From: Xylaria sp. FL1777 | Lineage: Eukaryota > Ascomycota > Sordariomycetes > Xylariales > Xylariaceae | DNA length: 64,000 bases | Assembly (NCBI GenBank): GCA_022578965.1 | Contig: MU400623.1 | Location: 62,001 to 126,000 of the forward strand | Direction of reading: 5' to 3' | In this document: in pieces, positions 46,439 to 59,531 of the stretch | Layout: each line of letters starts with the position of its first letter | Numbering within the stretch: position 1 is the stretch's first letter | Program-made: the position numbers and the translations under genes | Notes under the pieces: generated by a model | Told to the model about the DNA's origin: nothing | Seen by the model: the letters and a program-made list of their open reading frames with translations, nothing else | The model's database searches: none

Positions 46439-48568
46439 ATGTCCAAGAAGGACGACGACCGCAATGCCGTCGTCCAGGACACCTCTAAGCCACTCGGCCA
46501 CCTCCGAGATAGCAACACTGCCTCACAGGAAAGCATTGTGTCTGCGGTGCTAGACATCCAGAGACACGCTATCACGAGAAACAACTGGATCAAGTCGCTC
46601 GAGTGCCTGTATCCGGCTTCCGACCGCGATGGCGAGCCTACGGGCAAGCGTCAACGACTAGCTAACGGAGATAGCGTAGCTTCTTTTTATGCCCCTGAAC
46701 TGCTTCGGAGGACCTATCTAGATCCCGTGTCTGATCCCGAGGGTGGCAGAGAATATGTCGCCGTCTCGTACACTTGGGAGTCCTCTGAGAAAGAGGAGGA
46801 ACAGGAAAGTTGTCGGAGCTTTGGCGGCTATTTTGTCGAGTCGCGAAAGACTGGTGAGCCGGCACAGCCTAGCAGTGTCAGAGATGTGGTCTGGGACCGG
46901 GTTCTCCATTATGCTAAGCATGTCAAGTGTGAGACCATTTGGATTGACCGAGAGTGTGTCGACCAAGATAATACTATGGAGAAGGAGACGGCAATTCAAA
47001 ATATGCACTTGGTCTATAGCTTAAGCCGAAGGCCTATCGCCCTTCTTACGCATGCCATTCAGACTGCCGAAGAGCTTGATCTGATTGTGAGCTTATTATT
47101 TGGAGACCTCAGAGAGGAAAAGGAGAGTGCTGCTCTGGATCTCCTGAGCGACATCACGTCCGACCTCTGGTGGCAGCGAGCCTGGACATTCCAGGAAGAC
47201 TACAGGGCTTCTACACGTATGACGTTGTTAATCCCACATACTATCAACCTAGAGCATCGTAAACAAACTGCACGGGACGAATCAAATCGGCCAATACTAG
47301 GAACTCTCCCAGGGGAATTATGTATCAAGTCCATTGATTTTAGAAGATGTGCCACGCAATTTTGTCTTCACTACAGACAGCGACACCCAGAAGCGGAGGT
47401 CATCTGTAACAAGATTCTTACAACTGCTGGCAAATACAATGTTCTTCTGCAAGATGACCACTCGTCTACCGCATATCCCTCGATCTCGCGTTCCATGACT
47501 CCAACGATTCTCGCCGACATAAGCCAACGCGGGATACTCGCCGAGTCAGACCGCCTCGCCATTGCTGCTAACTGCTGCGGATTCACCATACGTCTCGATA
47601 CCTCGGCCTTGAATAAAAGCCGTAGCAGCTTAAGCCTGTCAATGCTGGCTCTGTGTCTGCTGAATGGCGAGATAATAGAGAACCACCCTCAACGTCGTTG
47701 TGGCACTCTCAAGGATAGCATTTTCACATACCTAATGAAACAGTCACTTTGCAGCTTCCGACCTCCTGTCGACCAAGCACTAACTTTCATCAAGAGTTGC
47801 CGATTCGTGGATCCTGTGCTCACCCACGCCGGGACCCAGACGCGAGGTATTCTATGGCGCCTGGGGAAGGTCATTCGGCCACGACCCCTGAAACGTGACA
47901 AGTATTGCACACTTTCACCCCTCGAAACGCTAGCTACGGACTTACAGTACAGGAAATACGGGAATTCGTACACAGAACTAGCTACCAATCTTCTGGCCTG
48001 GATACAAGAGTCTTCAGTTACTCGCCGGAAGCAGCAGCGATATGGCGGCCGCAGCCCACTCGTGCATAATCGACCTTGGGGATGGCATGCGTGGATGGCG
48101 TACGAGGTCGAGGTTGCACTACTAGAGGGGAAATGCCTACGCCTCGCCACCAGTGTCGACCCCAAAACCCTCGGAGAACACACACCGTATAGTACACCAT
48201 ACACTGCCATTTTCGTTGGCGAGAGTGTTGACGACTGGGATGGGGAGGGCAGTGGCGAGGAATACGCACAATCGAGCTATGCCTTTACGGCCGAACGACC
48301 TGCAAAAGAGCAGGCGCGCTTTGGCGATATGCCCAAGCACGTGTCCCTCGAAGTTGATTTGGAGTGGCACGAACGTAAACAGGAACGCGGACGCGAACAA
48401 GACAAACGCCCTTCGCAGGTAGATGAAGGGCACAGCCCCGAACCAAGTCTACCGAAACTGTATATCAAGCGCTGGCTCAACGGCCTTTGTTTCCGGGGAC
48501 AACATTCTCAGCAGCCTGTCTTGTTCCCTTGGCCTGCCGACCTACTCGCCACGTCTAGCCAGCCTTAA
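46439..48568 (+). CDS. HET-domain protein (heterokaryon incompatibility type)
   Basis: Member of the fungal HET family, whose domain is TIR-like and can trigger cell death after non-self recognition. Intronless, 709 residues from the ATG at 46439. The frame is open another 118 codons upstream but starts there only with GTG, and that part is compositionally unlike protein. HET landmarks in order: YVAVSYTWE (106-114), IWIDRECVDQ (167-176), the Met-x-x-Val-Tyr-Ser segment (NMHLVYS, 188-194), and WWQRAWTFQED (244-254). The remainder (about 260-709) is not recognised and shows no WD, ankyrin or NACHT repeats. It sits alone on the edge of a gene-poor region, as many HET genes do. Which partner it responds to cannot be told. 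Confidence 0.85.
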   Translation: MSKKDDDRNAVVQDTSKPLGHLRDSNTASQESIVSAVLDIQRHAITRNNWIKSLECLYPASDRDGEPTGKRQRLANGDSVASFYAPELLRRTYLDPVSDPEGGREYVAVSYTWESSEKEEEQESCRSFGGYFVESRKTGEPAQPSSVRDVVWDRVLHYAKHVKCETIWIDRECVDQDNTMEKETAIQNMHLVYSLSRRPIALLTHAIQTAEELDLIVSLLFGDLREEKESAALDLLSDITSDLWWQRAWTFQEDYRASTRMTLLIPHTINLEHRKQTARDESNRPILGTLPGELCIKSIDFRRCATQFCLHYRQRHPEAEVICNKILTTAGKYNVLLQDDHSSTAYPSISRSMTPTILADISQRGILAESDRLAIAANCCGFTIRLDTSALNKSRSSLSLSMLALCLLNGEIIENHPQRRCGTLKDSIFTYLMKQSLCSFRPPVDQALTFIKSCRFVDPVLTHAGTQTRGILWRLGKVIRPRPLKRDKYCTLSPLETLATDLQYRKYGNSYTELATNLLAWIQESSVTRRKQQRYGGRSPLVHNRPWGWHAWMAYEVEVALLEGKCLRLATSVDPKTLGEHTPYSTPYTAIFVGESVDDWDGEGSGEEYAQSSYAFTAERPAKEQARFGDMPKHVSLEVDLEWHERKQERGREQDKRPSQVDEGHSPEPSLPKLYIKRWLNGLCFRGQHSQQPVLFPWPADLLATSSQP

Positions 48569-49143
48569 TGTACTTTATGAGATGTATTGAGGCTACGTGT
48601 GGCGATGGAGTATTAAGAGCTGATGAATAAAAAGACTATCTGTAGTTTTTAAACCGGAGAAGAAAACCTGTAACAATATCTGTTATGTAGAAACCATTAT
48701 GAAAATTAAGAAACAGCCAGGTTAGCATGTTATCACACAACCCACGCATTACACCTAAGAGACGTTTCCCCTTGATTTCGATGAAGTCTCCTAGAGTAGT
48801 GTCCGTTGTTCAACTTCAGATTCCATAACAAACACCCACAGCCCCGCGTGTGAGTTTTGGCACAAATCTGAGAGTATCAAAAAGCCCAGTCAAAATTCCA
48901 CACTGTAGATAGTTCTAGTTATATGCTGAAGCGGGAAGGTTGGGCATCAGTTTATTACCAGCCAGGCTATATAATTATAACCAACCTGTAAAGCGCACAC
49001 TGTTCGTCATCATATAACTTGAACGCCATGCAAATCCTCGTATGTCTGTCTATACGGCGAAAAAAAAAAAGCCAACCTCATCTGATTACTCCTGGGTTAA
49101 GCCTTGATTCAAGCAACTAATAAATGCAAAAAAGGTTTGTTCA
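48569..49143. other. Convergent intergenic region, no gene
   Basis: 575 bp between the stop codons of the HET gene and MPH1. AT-rich, with a run of 10 A near 49061. It probably holds two 3' untranslated regions. Confidence 0.5.
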
Positions 49144-52100
49144 TTACTCGTCACTATCCTCGTCGTCAATAACGGTCCTTTTGCGACCCTGAGGGCCCCT
49201 TCTTTGTGGTAGCTCGTCGTCATCATCGTCATCGATATCCTCCACGCTGGAGGTCTGCTGAGAAAACCTTCCGCTCCCAAGTCCCCTATCTCGAACTAGT
49301 TGACTCATGGAAGGCACATCGTCTTCGCTGTCCTGTGTGGCAGGAAAAGTTGCTGGCTCATAATATGGCTGCTTTCCCTGCTTCTTGGACTTGGGAGCTA
49401 AACCGGTGGTTGTAGAGGCTGTGGATGACACCGAGGCAGGTGATGTGAAGGAGGTGGAGCGAATACTAGAAGTCACGAAGTTACTGGATGTCGCCACATC
49501 ATCTCCGACGACAAAGCCCTCGAGATCAGCACCGCTGTCCGAGTCGTCTGTCACATCCAGATCGCTAGTGCGCCGGCAATCGTCGCCTTCGTCAGCGCTC
49601 TCGTCATATACAGCTACAACTGGGGACTTCTTTGGTCTCCCACGAGCTTCCTTGGTGCTAGCGCTTTTCGGTGCTCGCTTCTTGGCTGGTTTTGCTTTGG
49701 ATTTTGAAACTTGGGTACGTTTTTGAGGAGGAAGTGGGAGTCCCACCTCTACACCATTTACAGAATCATCACTACCAGCGTCGTGGGAAATGGCGTGGGT
49801 GCGTTTTGGGCATGTAGTCGCTTTCCCAGGATGTCCGCGGCCAAGAGCAACGGACAATTCTTCAAGCTCGTCCTCGTCGTCATCGTCATTTTCGACAGAT
49901 TTGGAGGGGGAGTTGACTTTCCTTCGCTTCGCGGGTCGTTCTCGCGCAGGAGAGACGCCCTCTGAATCAGAGCCTTCGCTTGGTAGTGGTAATTGATGGT
50001 AACGGCTATTATCAATGTCGCCATATGGTTTAGCAAATTTGTCTGTGTCAGACTGAGATTTCGCCAAAGATCGAAATAACTTGATGGATCTCTTCGTATA
50101 AGCTCCATGCTTGACATGAACCGTTTTCCGTTGCACTCTTTGAGCTGCAGGGTGGGCTGTCACGTCTACTTGTTCGATAAACACCATCGCCTCTCGGTTC
50201 TGGTAAGGAAGGTTCTTGTATATTTTGTTTAATTCATCCCTTTGCTCGCTGTTTAATAGAACTTGGTCAAGGTCTGGTATATCTGCGACCTGGTCCTCTT
50301 CGGCGGCAACTTTTCGAGTGTTGCTCTTTTTGGATTGTCCTTTTCCCAACATCGACGACACAGTCTGAAACCCAGTCTCGACACCGTCAGGCATGTGGAA
50401 CTTTTTTGGCGGTCGCTTTTTGGCAGGCTGTCTCTTCTTCGGCTCTGGTAGGCCGGATTGTTGTGTGTTCTCCACGGGAATCTCCACGGCCTTCATGTCG
50501 ACTTCAGGGCGAATATCCCTTGGGACAATCCTGGTTGAGAGATCATGACGAAAATTGAAGCGGCTTCCGTCGCATATCATCAACTGCATTTTTTCATAGC
50601 CATCTTTCGACTTCGCGTAATTGTCCTCTTCCTTTCCTCGCATAAGGAGTAGGACTACTCGCCCAGCCCGCTTTCTGCCTGTTCGTCCCATTCTTTGCAA
50701 CATTCGGATTGGAGACGCCGAGGCGTCGTAGCAAATGATTAAATCAACCTGGCCGATATCGAGACCCTCTTCTCCGATAGACGTTGCAACGAGAACATTG
50801 AATTCACCGTCCTTGAATTTTTGGATCCTCTGTATCTGCTCGGCTTGTTTCATCCCTTCAGATCTTTTTGAATCGGCCTGGCCGACGAACACTGCAGCTC
50901 TGATGAGAGGCTGGTGGTTGTTCAAAACTCTAACAATCTCCTCCGCACTATCGCGATATTCGCTGAAGACAATGATTCGTGTATTAGAAGCAGCACCGCC
51001 TTCACGACCTTCACCCGCGTCCATGAAATGGTTCAGCACAGTGTTGGATAAGTGCGTCAGCTTTGGGTGCCCAACAAAATTCTCATTTCGCACCCATCGA
51101 TCCATCTTCGTCATCATATTTTGGAAGCTCGCATCCTCAACGATCTGTCGTTTATATTTCGATCCTTTTTGTCCCTTTCCTTCTATTTCGTCTCGGAACT
51201 GCACTAAGCTGTCGTAAAATGGCTTTATACCATGGAAACCAAGCAACTTAATGGTGTGAGCTAAGCTACTTAGGATCGCGAAAATGGCGATCATCATGAA
51301 TTTGACTCCTTGATTGGCGTTGCGGCCAGGACCGGCAAGCCATTCTTTACGTGCTTTCACCAGCCCAAAGGTAGTAAGGCCCATTGGATCACGGCCATAA
51401 TATGCGTTTTGCGAGCTTAACTTATCTACCAGCGGCTGCAAAACTTTTGAGAATAGATCCTTGATCAAGATGATTTCATCCGATGGGTCTAAAAGAACAA
51501 TATCTTCATCTCTTTGGTGGACATAAGGTATGATATCGAGAGAATTCTCCGTGCGAATCTCCACATGCGAAATCCCAAGCCCATCAATGACTTCTTGCAC
51601 AGCCTCCACCTTGGAGCCCGGTGTTGCCGTAAGAGCGAGTATGCGAAAACTGTCTGAGAACCGCCGCAAAAAAGTGACAACCTTAACATAAGAGTAGTTC
51701 CCAGTGGCTCGATGGGCCTCATCAATGACGAGTAGGCCAATAGACTTGGGATCAGCGAATCCGGCAGAAAGGTCGTTTTCAAGCGTCTGCGGAGTCATGA
51801 AGAAGACTCTCTTCGAATTCCACTCCTCGGCTCTGAGGGCTGGCGTTACCTCTCCGGTAAGGAGGGTCGTCTGAGACCTTGGAATGCCAGCAATGTGAAA
51901 GCAGGCGTCAACTTGTTGAGATACAAGAGGCTTAGTAGGTGCTACGAACACCAGCTTGGCTGTTTTCATCCAACGAAAGTAGTTTAGCATGATGGTAGCT
52001 GCGATGAACGTCTTCCCCAATCCCGTAGGTAGCGCGACAAGGGTGTTATTGAAGAGACCGTTTTTGACAATGCTGAACTGGTAGTCACGTGTCGGACCCA

Positions 52101-52744
52101 AGTTTGTTGGGTATATCCACGTCTTTAGAGCTTCTTGATTTAATTCATGATGTGTAGGTGACTCTGGTGGTAAATCTGCACGAAAGGCGCGGTTTCTGGA
52201 TGACTGAGAAGGCCTAGATGATTCTTCCTCATGGGCTGTTTGTCCAAAAAGAGTGGTTTGCCTAAAGGACGTCGTCGGCCCGCCAATTCGAGGGCTAGGC
52301 CGAAAGGTCGTGGGACGGCCATTGTTAGCTTGCTGTGCATTTGCTGGCGAACTTGAGAATGCATTGGATGCAAAATTTTCTAGGTCAACGATATGACTGC
52401 CTGTGCTCAACGAGTTGGTCTTTTGCTAAAAGGCGAGTTAGTGTGAGTTGGGTGAAAGGAACCTCCAGGTTAGACGTAAGTTTACTAAGGGGACCGGGAA
52501 ATGGTTACATGTGAGAATAGTCTCAGTCAAGAAAGGATGGAAGAAAAAACATGTCGGCATAGATCATAGATTGACTCACCAGTCGAAGCGGTGGACGGGA
52601 CACAGGATCAGGTACACCAGGCTGGAAACGATTCTGATTGAGATTACGAGTCGAGCTACTACGGGGTGGAGTGGTGGCTTGTGTCGCCGCGACTATCAAG
52701 TCCTCATCGGCGATGTCATCGCCATCGAATTCGTCTGAATCCAT
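49144..52744 (-). CDS. MPH1: ATP-dependent 3'-5' DNA helicase Mph1 (FANCM family)
   Basis: Nuclear helicase that remodels stalled forks and dissociates D-loops, the fungal counterpart of FANCM. Two exons: 52744-52580 and 52425-49144, phase 0, giving 1148 residues. The 154-nt intron has donor GTGAGT and acceptor TTTTAG after a CTAAC branch. Helicase motifs: [10 protein letters not shown] (Q-motif-like), ALPTGLGKT Walker A (about 187-194), [28 protein letters not shown] Walker B (DEAH near 290), LALTATPG, then the second RecA domain with [12 protein letters not shown] and [14 protein letters not shown]. The C-terminal third is charged and unstructured, ending in an acidic tail around [11 protein letters not shown]. 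It pairs divergently with MEX67. An in-frame ATG at 52768 could add eight residues. Confidence 0.93.
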
Positions 52745-53752
52745 TGGGTACGTGTTGCTGGAAATCACATGATGCGTGGTTGAAGGCAGAGATCGTCATG
52801 AACAGCCGGTGGTGAATATTCGAGTACTAGTCAAAAGTGTGACGCGTTGAATGCTAGAACGCGATTGTGGTACTGTAGATAAGGTAGTAAGTACAACGAG
52901 TTTCACCCCGGCGACGCCAACAGCCGCTTCGAGGACTCAAAGTAGTGGCCCCAAATGGCAAGTTTCTTTGCATACCGGTACATTACTCACTTGGAGTTGC
53001 AGATACGAGGGCTGCGCTTCTACAGTTGCTTCGTCGCGTAGTCACGTGACAAGCATTGGGGTAAATGCGGGGCAGAATGCTACAGTACAATACAGGGATG
53101 TGGGTACGTATTTATACATAGGTATCCTCGCATTGACCTATAGAAAGGTTTGCCTACAAGCCAACAGACAAAATAAGTGTTGCCTAACTTGATTGCTTAA
53201 GGAATTAATGAAAATTAAACCTTCCAAGTCAAATCCTCTTTTCACAACCTAATAGGCTTACGGCGAACATGTACCTTTAGCCCTTTAGCCTACACAAAAG
53301 ACCTCTGGTTGCCTGCGGTAACTTTGGGGGGCTACCTAGCCGTTTCGGGACTAGTCTCTTTCCATTAACATACGCCTTATCGGGTTGATTGTTCCTTCCT
53401 GCCTACAGCCTTTTTGTTCCGACGTCACTCGTCACTCTTCCCGTCTTCCTTCTTCTTTTTCAGCAAACAATCCCACCTTCTCGGCGCTGGTTCACCTCCC
53501 AATCTTCCACTTTGTTGCGCATGAGCGGTCTTTGTTCTTGATCGACTCTGAACCGCCAATAGAATCTCGTCTCGTCATCGCCTTTGTAGAGCAAGAAACG
53601 AATACCACAAAAGCGAATGGTCGCCTGACCTCGCGTGTCCTCTCCGGCACTTCTGACGCTTGCCGTAACTCTCTGCTTTGACGAATTCTGCGCAACCCTC
53701 CTCCCTTCCAGCCATCTTCTACTTCATTCACACCACACAGCCCGTCATCACG
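52745..53752. promoter_or_regulatory. Divergent promoter region of MPH1 and MEX67
   Basis: 1.0 kb between two start codons facing away from each other. The 300 bp next to MEX67 are pyrimidine-rich (CTTCC/TTCTT tracts at 53.44-53.75 kb), common for strongly expressed fungal housekeeping leaders. No coding frame is supported. Confidence 0.5.
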
Positions 53753-55965
53753 ATGGCTCCCATGGGACCCAAGAAAGGATCTGCTCCGAGCTCCCGCGGC
53801 ACGAGGAGCGCCCAAGCCAACACGGCCAAGGCGAGCAGTCGTGGCGGCATCTCGAAGCGCCGGGCTGCTGGATCCCTCAAGGTCGATCGTGACGGTGACC
53901 TTAATATGGATGCATCTGCGATGACCAACGCCTCTCAATCACAACCGAAGCGATCCAAGAACAACTCCGCACCGTCTGGAGCAATCACAAGGACCTCGTC
54001 GCGAAATCCGCGGCCAACAGCGAAAGCGCAGCAGATCATTCAACGCGTCATAAATGGCGATACATCCCAGATCTCGTCCCGCCGTGCTGGCCGACACACT
54101 GATACAGTGCCAACCGTTACCATCAAGGTGGAGGGCTTAAAGGCTAGCAAGGCTGCTTCTAACGAAGGAGGCGGACTTAAGGAACTGCTGACCTTCCTCG
54201 AACGCAAGTCTCAGTCTGTTGGACATATCGCACGACCCATCAGGATAAAAAAGGTATGTTACAGACTTCCCCCCACGGGCCTGGGAGGTTACGAAGCGAC
54301 GCACATTCTCCGAAATCGTTATGCCATATAGCTCGCAAAAACGAGGAGATAGACAATCTCAATCGAGCAGCGTATCCACCCCGGGATCCTAGATCTTTGC
54401 CAAGGTTTCCACGCCTTGCTAACATCTAGTAGTCACTCATGAGAGATGACTTCGTCTACATTACAGCAAGTAAGGAAGATGCCCAGGAAATTCTCAAAGT
54501 TAACAACTTCATCTTCGCCGGTGCAACTCTTCACATTACAGAGGAACCAGAAGGAATTCCTAATCACAATTCGACACCACTGTCATCAACTGCCCTTGAA
54601 ATCAAAGAACAACTCCGCGGTGTTCTCAGCTCACGCTATGATGTTAACACTAAGCTACTAAATCTCTCTACCCTGGGTGAAGACCCCTCCCTTAATCAGA
54701 TGGGCTTCTTCAGTGGCGAGTCCTCGCCTGAAAAGATGTTTCGTGCTTTGATGGCAGTTTGTGAAGGGCTGTTTAAAACCGCACAAGCGAAGCGCGACGC
54801 CGTCGTTAGTATCAGCCTCGCAGGCAACAATATCAATGACGTTTCACAAATCTTGTCTCTTACCGACACATTCCCGGATATTGTCAACCTAGATCTTAGC
54901 CGGAATCAATTTAAGGACCTCAAAGCTCTCCAGAAGTGGCGTCACCGCCTTCGCAGTCTTCAGACGCTCCTTCTCAATGAGAACCCTATTGAAGCAGCCA
55001 ATCCCAACTACAAGGCAGAGATAGTAAATTGGTTTCCAAAGCTCCTAAATCTTAGTGGTACTCAAGTTCGAACGCCCGAGTCAGTGGCGGCAGCAGGACC
55101 TTCGTCGAGACCAACACCTATTCCGCAAAGTGGTCCCGATTTTCGAGATATCAACCGTGTTGGTGAAGGCTTCATCACAGAGTTTTTGCCGCTGTACGAC
55201 ACAGATCGCCATAACTTGGCAGCCAAGTACTACGACGAACAGAGTACCTTTTCGATTGCTGTAAACACCCAATCTCCACATGCACCCGACGTCCCGTTGC
55301 CCACATGGGGAGCCTACATCAAGTTTTCTCGCAATCACATGAAGATCAATCATCTGCCCGCCCGGCAGCAACGACTATTCACAGGGCTCAACCAGATACA
55401 AGCACTTTGGCGACAACTTCCGCCCACACAACACCCGGGTTTAACTAGTCAGCTAGACAAATATATTATCGACTGCCATCCTATTCACGGTCTAGCGGAC
55501 CCAACAGGTCATAATCCAGTTGGGGTAGACGGAATGATTATGACTATTCATGGCGAATTCGATGATCAAGAACCTGGAACCGGGAAGACTGCTAAGCGGA
55601 GCTTCTCTCGCACTTTTGTACTCGGGCCTGGTACACCCGGTAGAAATCCTATTCGAGTTGTCAGCGACATGCTTTCCGTCAAGGCCTTTAAACACCTACC
55701 ACCAGCGCCCACCGCACAGGTAACAACGGTGGGCGATCAACAGAAAGAACAAATGCTCTTGGAGCTTTCCAAGCAGACTGGAATGACCCCTGAGTTTTCT
55801 CGGTTTTGCCTGGATAGTGCGAGCTGGAACTTTGACCTGGCGCTCGCCTCATTCCATGAAAAGAAGGTACAGTTCTCCATTCTGCCTGTCACATTGGTAG
55901 CTCACAACTAACACACTTGCAAATAGGCACAAATACCCCAGGAGGCTTTTGTCACTGCAGCGTGA
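53753..55965 (+). CDS. MEX67: mRNA export receptor Mex67 (NXF1/TAP family)
   Basis: Carries mRNA through nuclear pores as a dimer with Mtr2. Three exons: 53753-54253, 54433-55866 and 55927-55965, all phase 0, giving 657 residues; introns are 179 and 60 nt. Start MAPMGPKK fits the family. Order of parts: basic Ser/Arg-rich N-terminus; an RNA-binding region ending in DDFVYITASKEDAQEILKV; leucine-rich repeats (VVSISLAGNNI, FPDIVNLDLSRNQF and SLQTLLLNENPI); an NTF2-like domain (FITEFLPLYDTDR, YYDEQSTF and MIMTIHGEF, with SFSRTFVLGPG at its end); and a C-terminal TAP-C/UBA domain (EQMLLELSKQTGM to WNFDLALASFHEKKAQIPQE) completed by the last 39-nt exon. That small exon restores the conserved tail, so the splice model is well supported. 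Confidence 0.93.
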
Positions 55966-57999
55966 GGAGCTTTACATATTACAGAAAACAAACCAAAGAA
56001 CAACGCTATTGAAACACAAGAAACAGTGGGTTTTGCATGGGTGAGGAGTGATGCGAGAAGGGTTCTGTACAAGCGACTTGTTTTTTAAGTAGAATGACCG
56101 AGTTTGTGATTATATTCACCTGCGTATCTGTATATATGGGATCACGAGAGGTTGGAAGGGTTTCGTTGAGAAGGATGGACACTAGGAGTAATGGGACCGT
56201 GCATAAGATGAATGAAGTCCCAGTTTACTCGGCTCTGGTGAGAACAGCGAGTTACGGGGTGGCTTCTTTCGGCGAAGGAATATAGCTCTGCACAAATGCA
56301 ATTGCGAAGAAATAATCATTTACAATATCCATGGTGTCACTCTAAATTTGTGAGCATGTCCTTGCCTAGCGAGTAATGTGTAGAGAGAGGAGGCAAGGCT
56401 GTTAAACTAAATTTAATCGCAACAACGAGATGACAACGATTCATACTTCCTAACTACAGTTTTCTAGCGCATTCGCAACTTCATCAATACAGTATGGCCG
56501 TGCCATATATTTAACCGAATACCTGGTCGGAAACATGCTTTGCAATAGACTCTATAATACTTATTCTCAGCTGCCTCCTTTTTCTCACTAAATATTAGCG
56601 GCCACTTGTAGCACTGTCGAGAACAATGTGATGACCGATTGCCTCGCGAGCTTTTGAGCGGCTAAAACTCTTGATTAAAGCCCACAGACCTTTTATTGTG
56701 GTAGGACAGGTCGAATGTCAGCTTTGATGTGTCTGTCGGTTCCGTTGCGGGTGATTGCCGCGCGCAATTCTCTCGCCGCGAGCATAAAACATATATGATC
56801 GCTGATTCGCTAACGACTGCGCGGAGCTGATTTGGCTGTTGCACAAGATAGGGCAAGGATCTTCATAGTCCTTGAACTTCACACCAATACAATTGCAGCA
56901 GATGTCTGTTAAGCTTTTAGGTTAACAGCCACAAGGCAGCCATAGCATGTGACAGCGGGCGCTTATTTAGGTCCTAGATAATTGATCTTACCCGCCTTTC
57001 TGGGTCTGGTGATGATGGATGGCCTGGAACACACGCTCATTGGACATCAATTCGGGAGTAATGAGCGGCCATGGGAACGGGACATCGAATCGATAGACGC
57101 AAGACGGGATGACGACATGGGGCTTTATATGATTAATTGTCAGGGCGACTCTTCTCTGATTTCGGCGCTTACATGTTCAGGTCGAGCAAGCCGTCGTCCA
57201 GATTGATTCACCTTAGGACACTGTCATGAGACAGCATACGGACTTTGACAAATCTACTTCGAATAGATAAGGTACCGAGGCATTGCCACCCCTTGCCCCA
57301 ACTTGGGTCGTGACGTCTATGTATGCGTATTTGCACCAACAAGCACAATATGCTATGAAGTACCGATAGATGATCATCTCCGCCGAACCCCTGTTTCGAA
57401 TCGGGCCTAGCGCCGTAGCTCAGGCTTGGCTCAATCATCAAAATACGTATTTCTAGAATGAAAACGGATAGTAAGAAAAACGGAACAGAACCAATTGCCC
57501 CACTAATCACTACCAGACTTCCAGATACGTCGTCTTCTCAAGAGACTGGTCAATCCATGCTACTAGGTATGTATTCTTACAACGTTGCCGGACGAGGACA
57601 CTGAGACCTATCCAGTATGTAGTAGATGGGAGTATGAATAGTGCAATACTAAGCACGTTATATGTATTCCTGCCAAGCAATTGCGTCAAATTCAGCCCCG
57701 TCGTCGCTCGCCGTAACTAGATCAATCGCGAACCCTCCTGTCAAGGCGGAATCCCACTATGGGATATTTTGGACTGTACTATATGACTGCCACTCTTCCA
57801 TAATCGAGACGCTCGATTACCTACCCATGCTAGCAAGCGTGATTGTATTGCCATCACAGAGCCGAAAACGAACATAGTCTCTCACGTAATAGTGTGGATA
57901 GGTTAGCGCTGTCTCGGATGCAGATAGACTAGATCTACTTACACCGTCGACGCAAGGCGAGCTGTTTAGTTTCGCGCTCTAGGTTTTAAATTTTATGGA

Positions 58000-58330
58000 T
58001 ATCATTGAATTGTAGTTTGTTTTATAATCCCTACGTTTTTATATTTATGTATCCCACCCGAGGCTATTTGCAACAGAATAACTACAAGCTTTTGCGAAAT
58101 ATCATTAACATGCTAGCTCTTCTCTTTTTAAAATTCCATTCCTTTAACGCAGGGAAACATACCTACGGCTAGCTCGTCCGTGGTAGAATTTTTGCCATGG
58201 CTTTTTATAATATGCTTGGGGTACTAAGCTGGCCAGATTTTGGACAGCTATTTTTTTACAGTGCTTGTTGCAACTTTAATGATTGCGCGAGAGGTTTTCT
58301 AATCGCTTTTATGTAACGCTGAGCACCTTG
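58000..58330 (-). pseudogene. Possible degenerate Tc1/mariner-like transposase N-terminus
   Basis: In one minus-strand frame the translation reads CSALHKSD, a TAG stop, then KTSRAIIKVATSTVKKI, which has the spacing of the helix-turn-helix at the start of fungal Tc1/mariner transposases (Leu-His, Trp, Arg-Ala-Ile, Ser-Thr-Val). The TAG stands where Trp would be expected, as a G-to-A change would give. Further down the frame has more TAA and TAG stops in AT-rich sequence. This is the pattern left by repeat-induced point mutation. No terminal inverted repeats were identified, so the call is tentative. Confidence 0.28.
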
Positions 58331-59531
58331 ATTTTTTTAAACGCCTAATTATTTTTAATCAGAACTAGTTAGTTGATAGTGCTTAACTATACTGGCCTTG
58401 TCGAGAATAAAATTTGTGTAAACTTAAGCATAGGTGCTATTGTAGGCACTCATAACTAACTGAAAAAACGAGGAGGTTGGCCCTTCTGGCATGTTGCTAG
58501 AAGGTTTTGAGACTGTGCTCGGAGCCCGGACGATAAATGAACACAGTTAAAGCTACTTCCCTAATCATAGTCAGTTCTGAGAGTAGCTTTGGACGACATT
58601 CTATTATTGCCTGGGAGTATCGAGGTTGCGAGCCTGACTGACTTCTTCCCGGCCAATGGCTTCATTTAGGACAAATGTGGGAACATGAATTCGGCCACTA
58701 AGGAGAGCTTAGACTTACATTACCTCGGCGCTGTTGTTCTTGCCTGAAGTCTTGAATCTTGATCCCGTAGGTCGAGATACCAGCATGCTTTAACTTACAG
58801 ACTACGCAGTAGATAGTGATTATATAAATCATAACTAGTACGGAGATAGCATGTCGTTTGGATTACAGCCAATCGGCATGCCTACCACAAACTTGAGGAC
58901 AGTACTGTACGGACTTGTCTCGAGCTCCACTTGGCCTATGACGATTGGCCTGTAGATCGTCCGGGTTACTACCTAATGCGGCTGGTTAATTACGTCCACT
59001 AGTTTTCAAAACGGTACTAGAGCTGATTTTATGGGTTTTATGTTTTTGTGAATGGCATAATCTACTGGTCGAGGCAGGTCTCTCCAACAAGAAACGAAAC
59101 AACCAAGTGAAACAGAAAAGATAATGAAGCATGGAGGCATCCAAGATATAAATAATCATGATAGCATAGTTTATGTGTCTATAACTATTTTCCCTTGGTT
59201 GTTTGGTTTGTGTTTGAAGTAGCATACCGGTAGTATGCTTCCGACGGGTTTGTAGCACCTGGGTCGTTTCTTTATTGGACCTACTGTACAGTACTTTAGC
59301 GGCACTTGGGAGTGTATGAAGGTTAACTTACACTAAGTGTGGTGATCCCCAGAATATCTGGGGCGAGGATTGTGACACCATGCACGTCAGAACGTCAGGT
59401 GGAGGAAGGGAACTTGGAATGGATATTTTTAAGTTGATCATTTATACTGTCTTGGGCAGCCAGGCCAGATCTCCAGAATCCTTATTGCCCTTTACCGTGA
59501 AAAGCGCTGTAAAGGAGGTGCGTAGTTGGTA

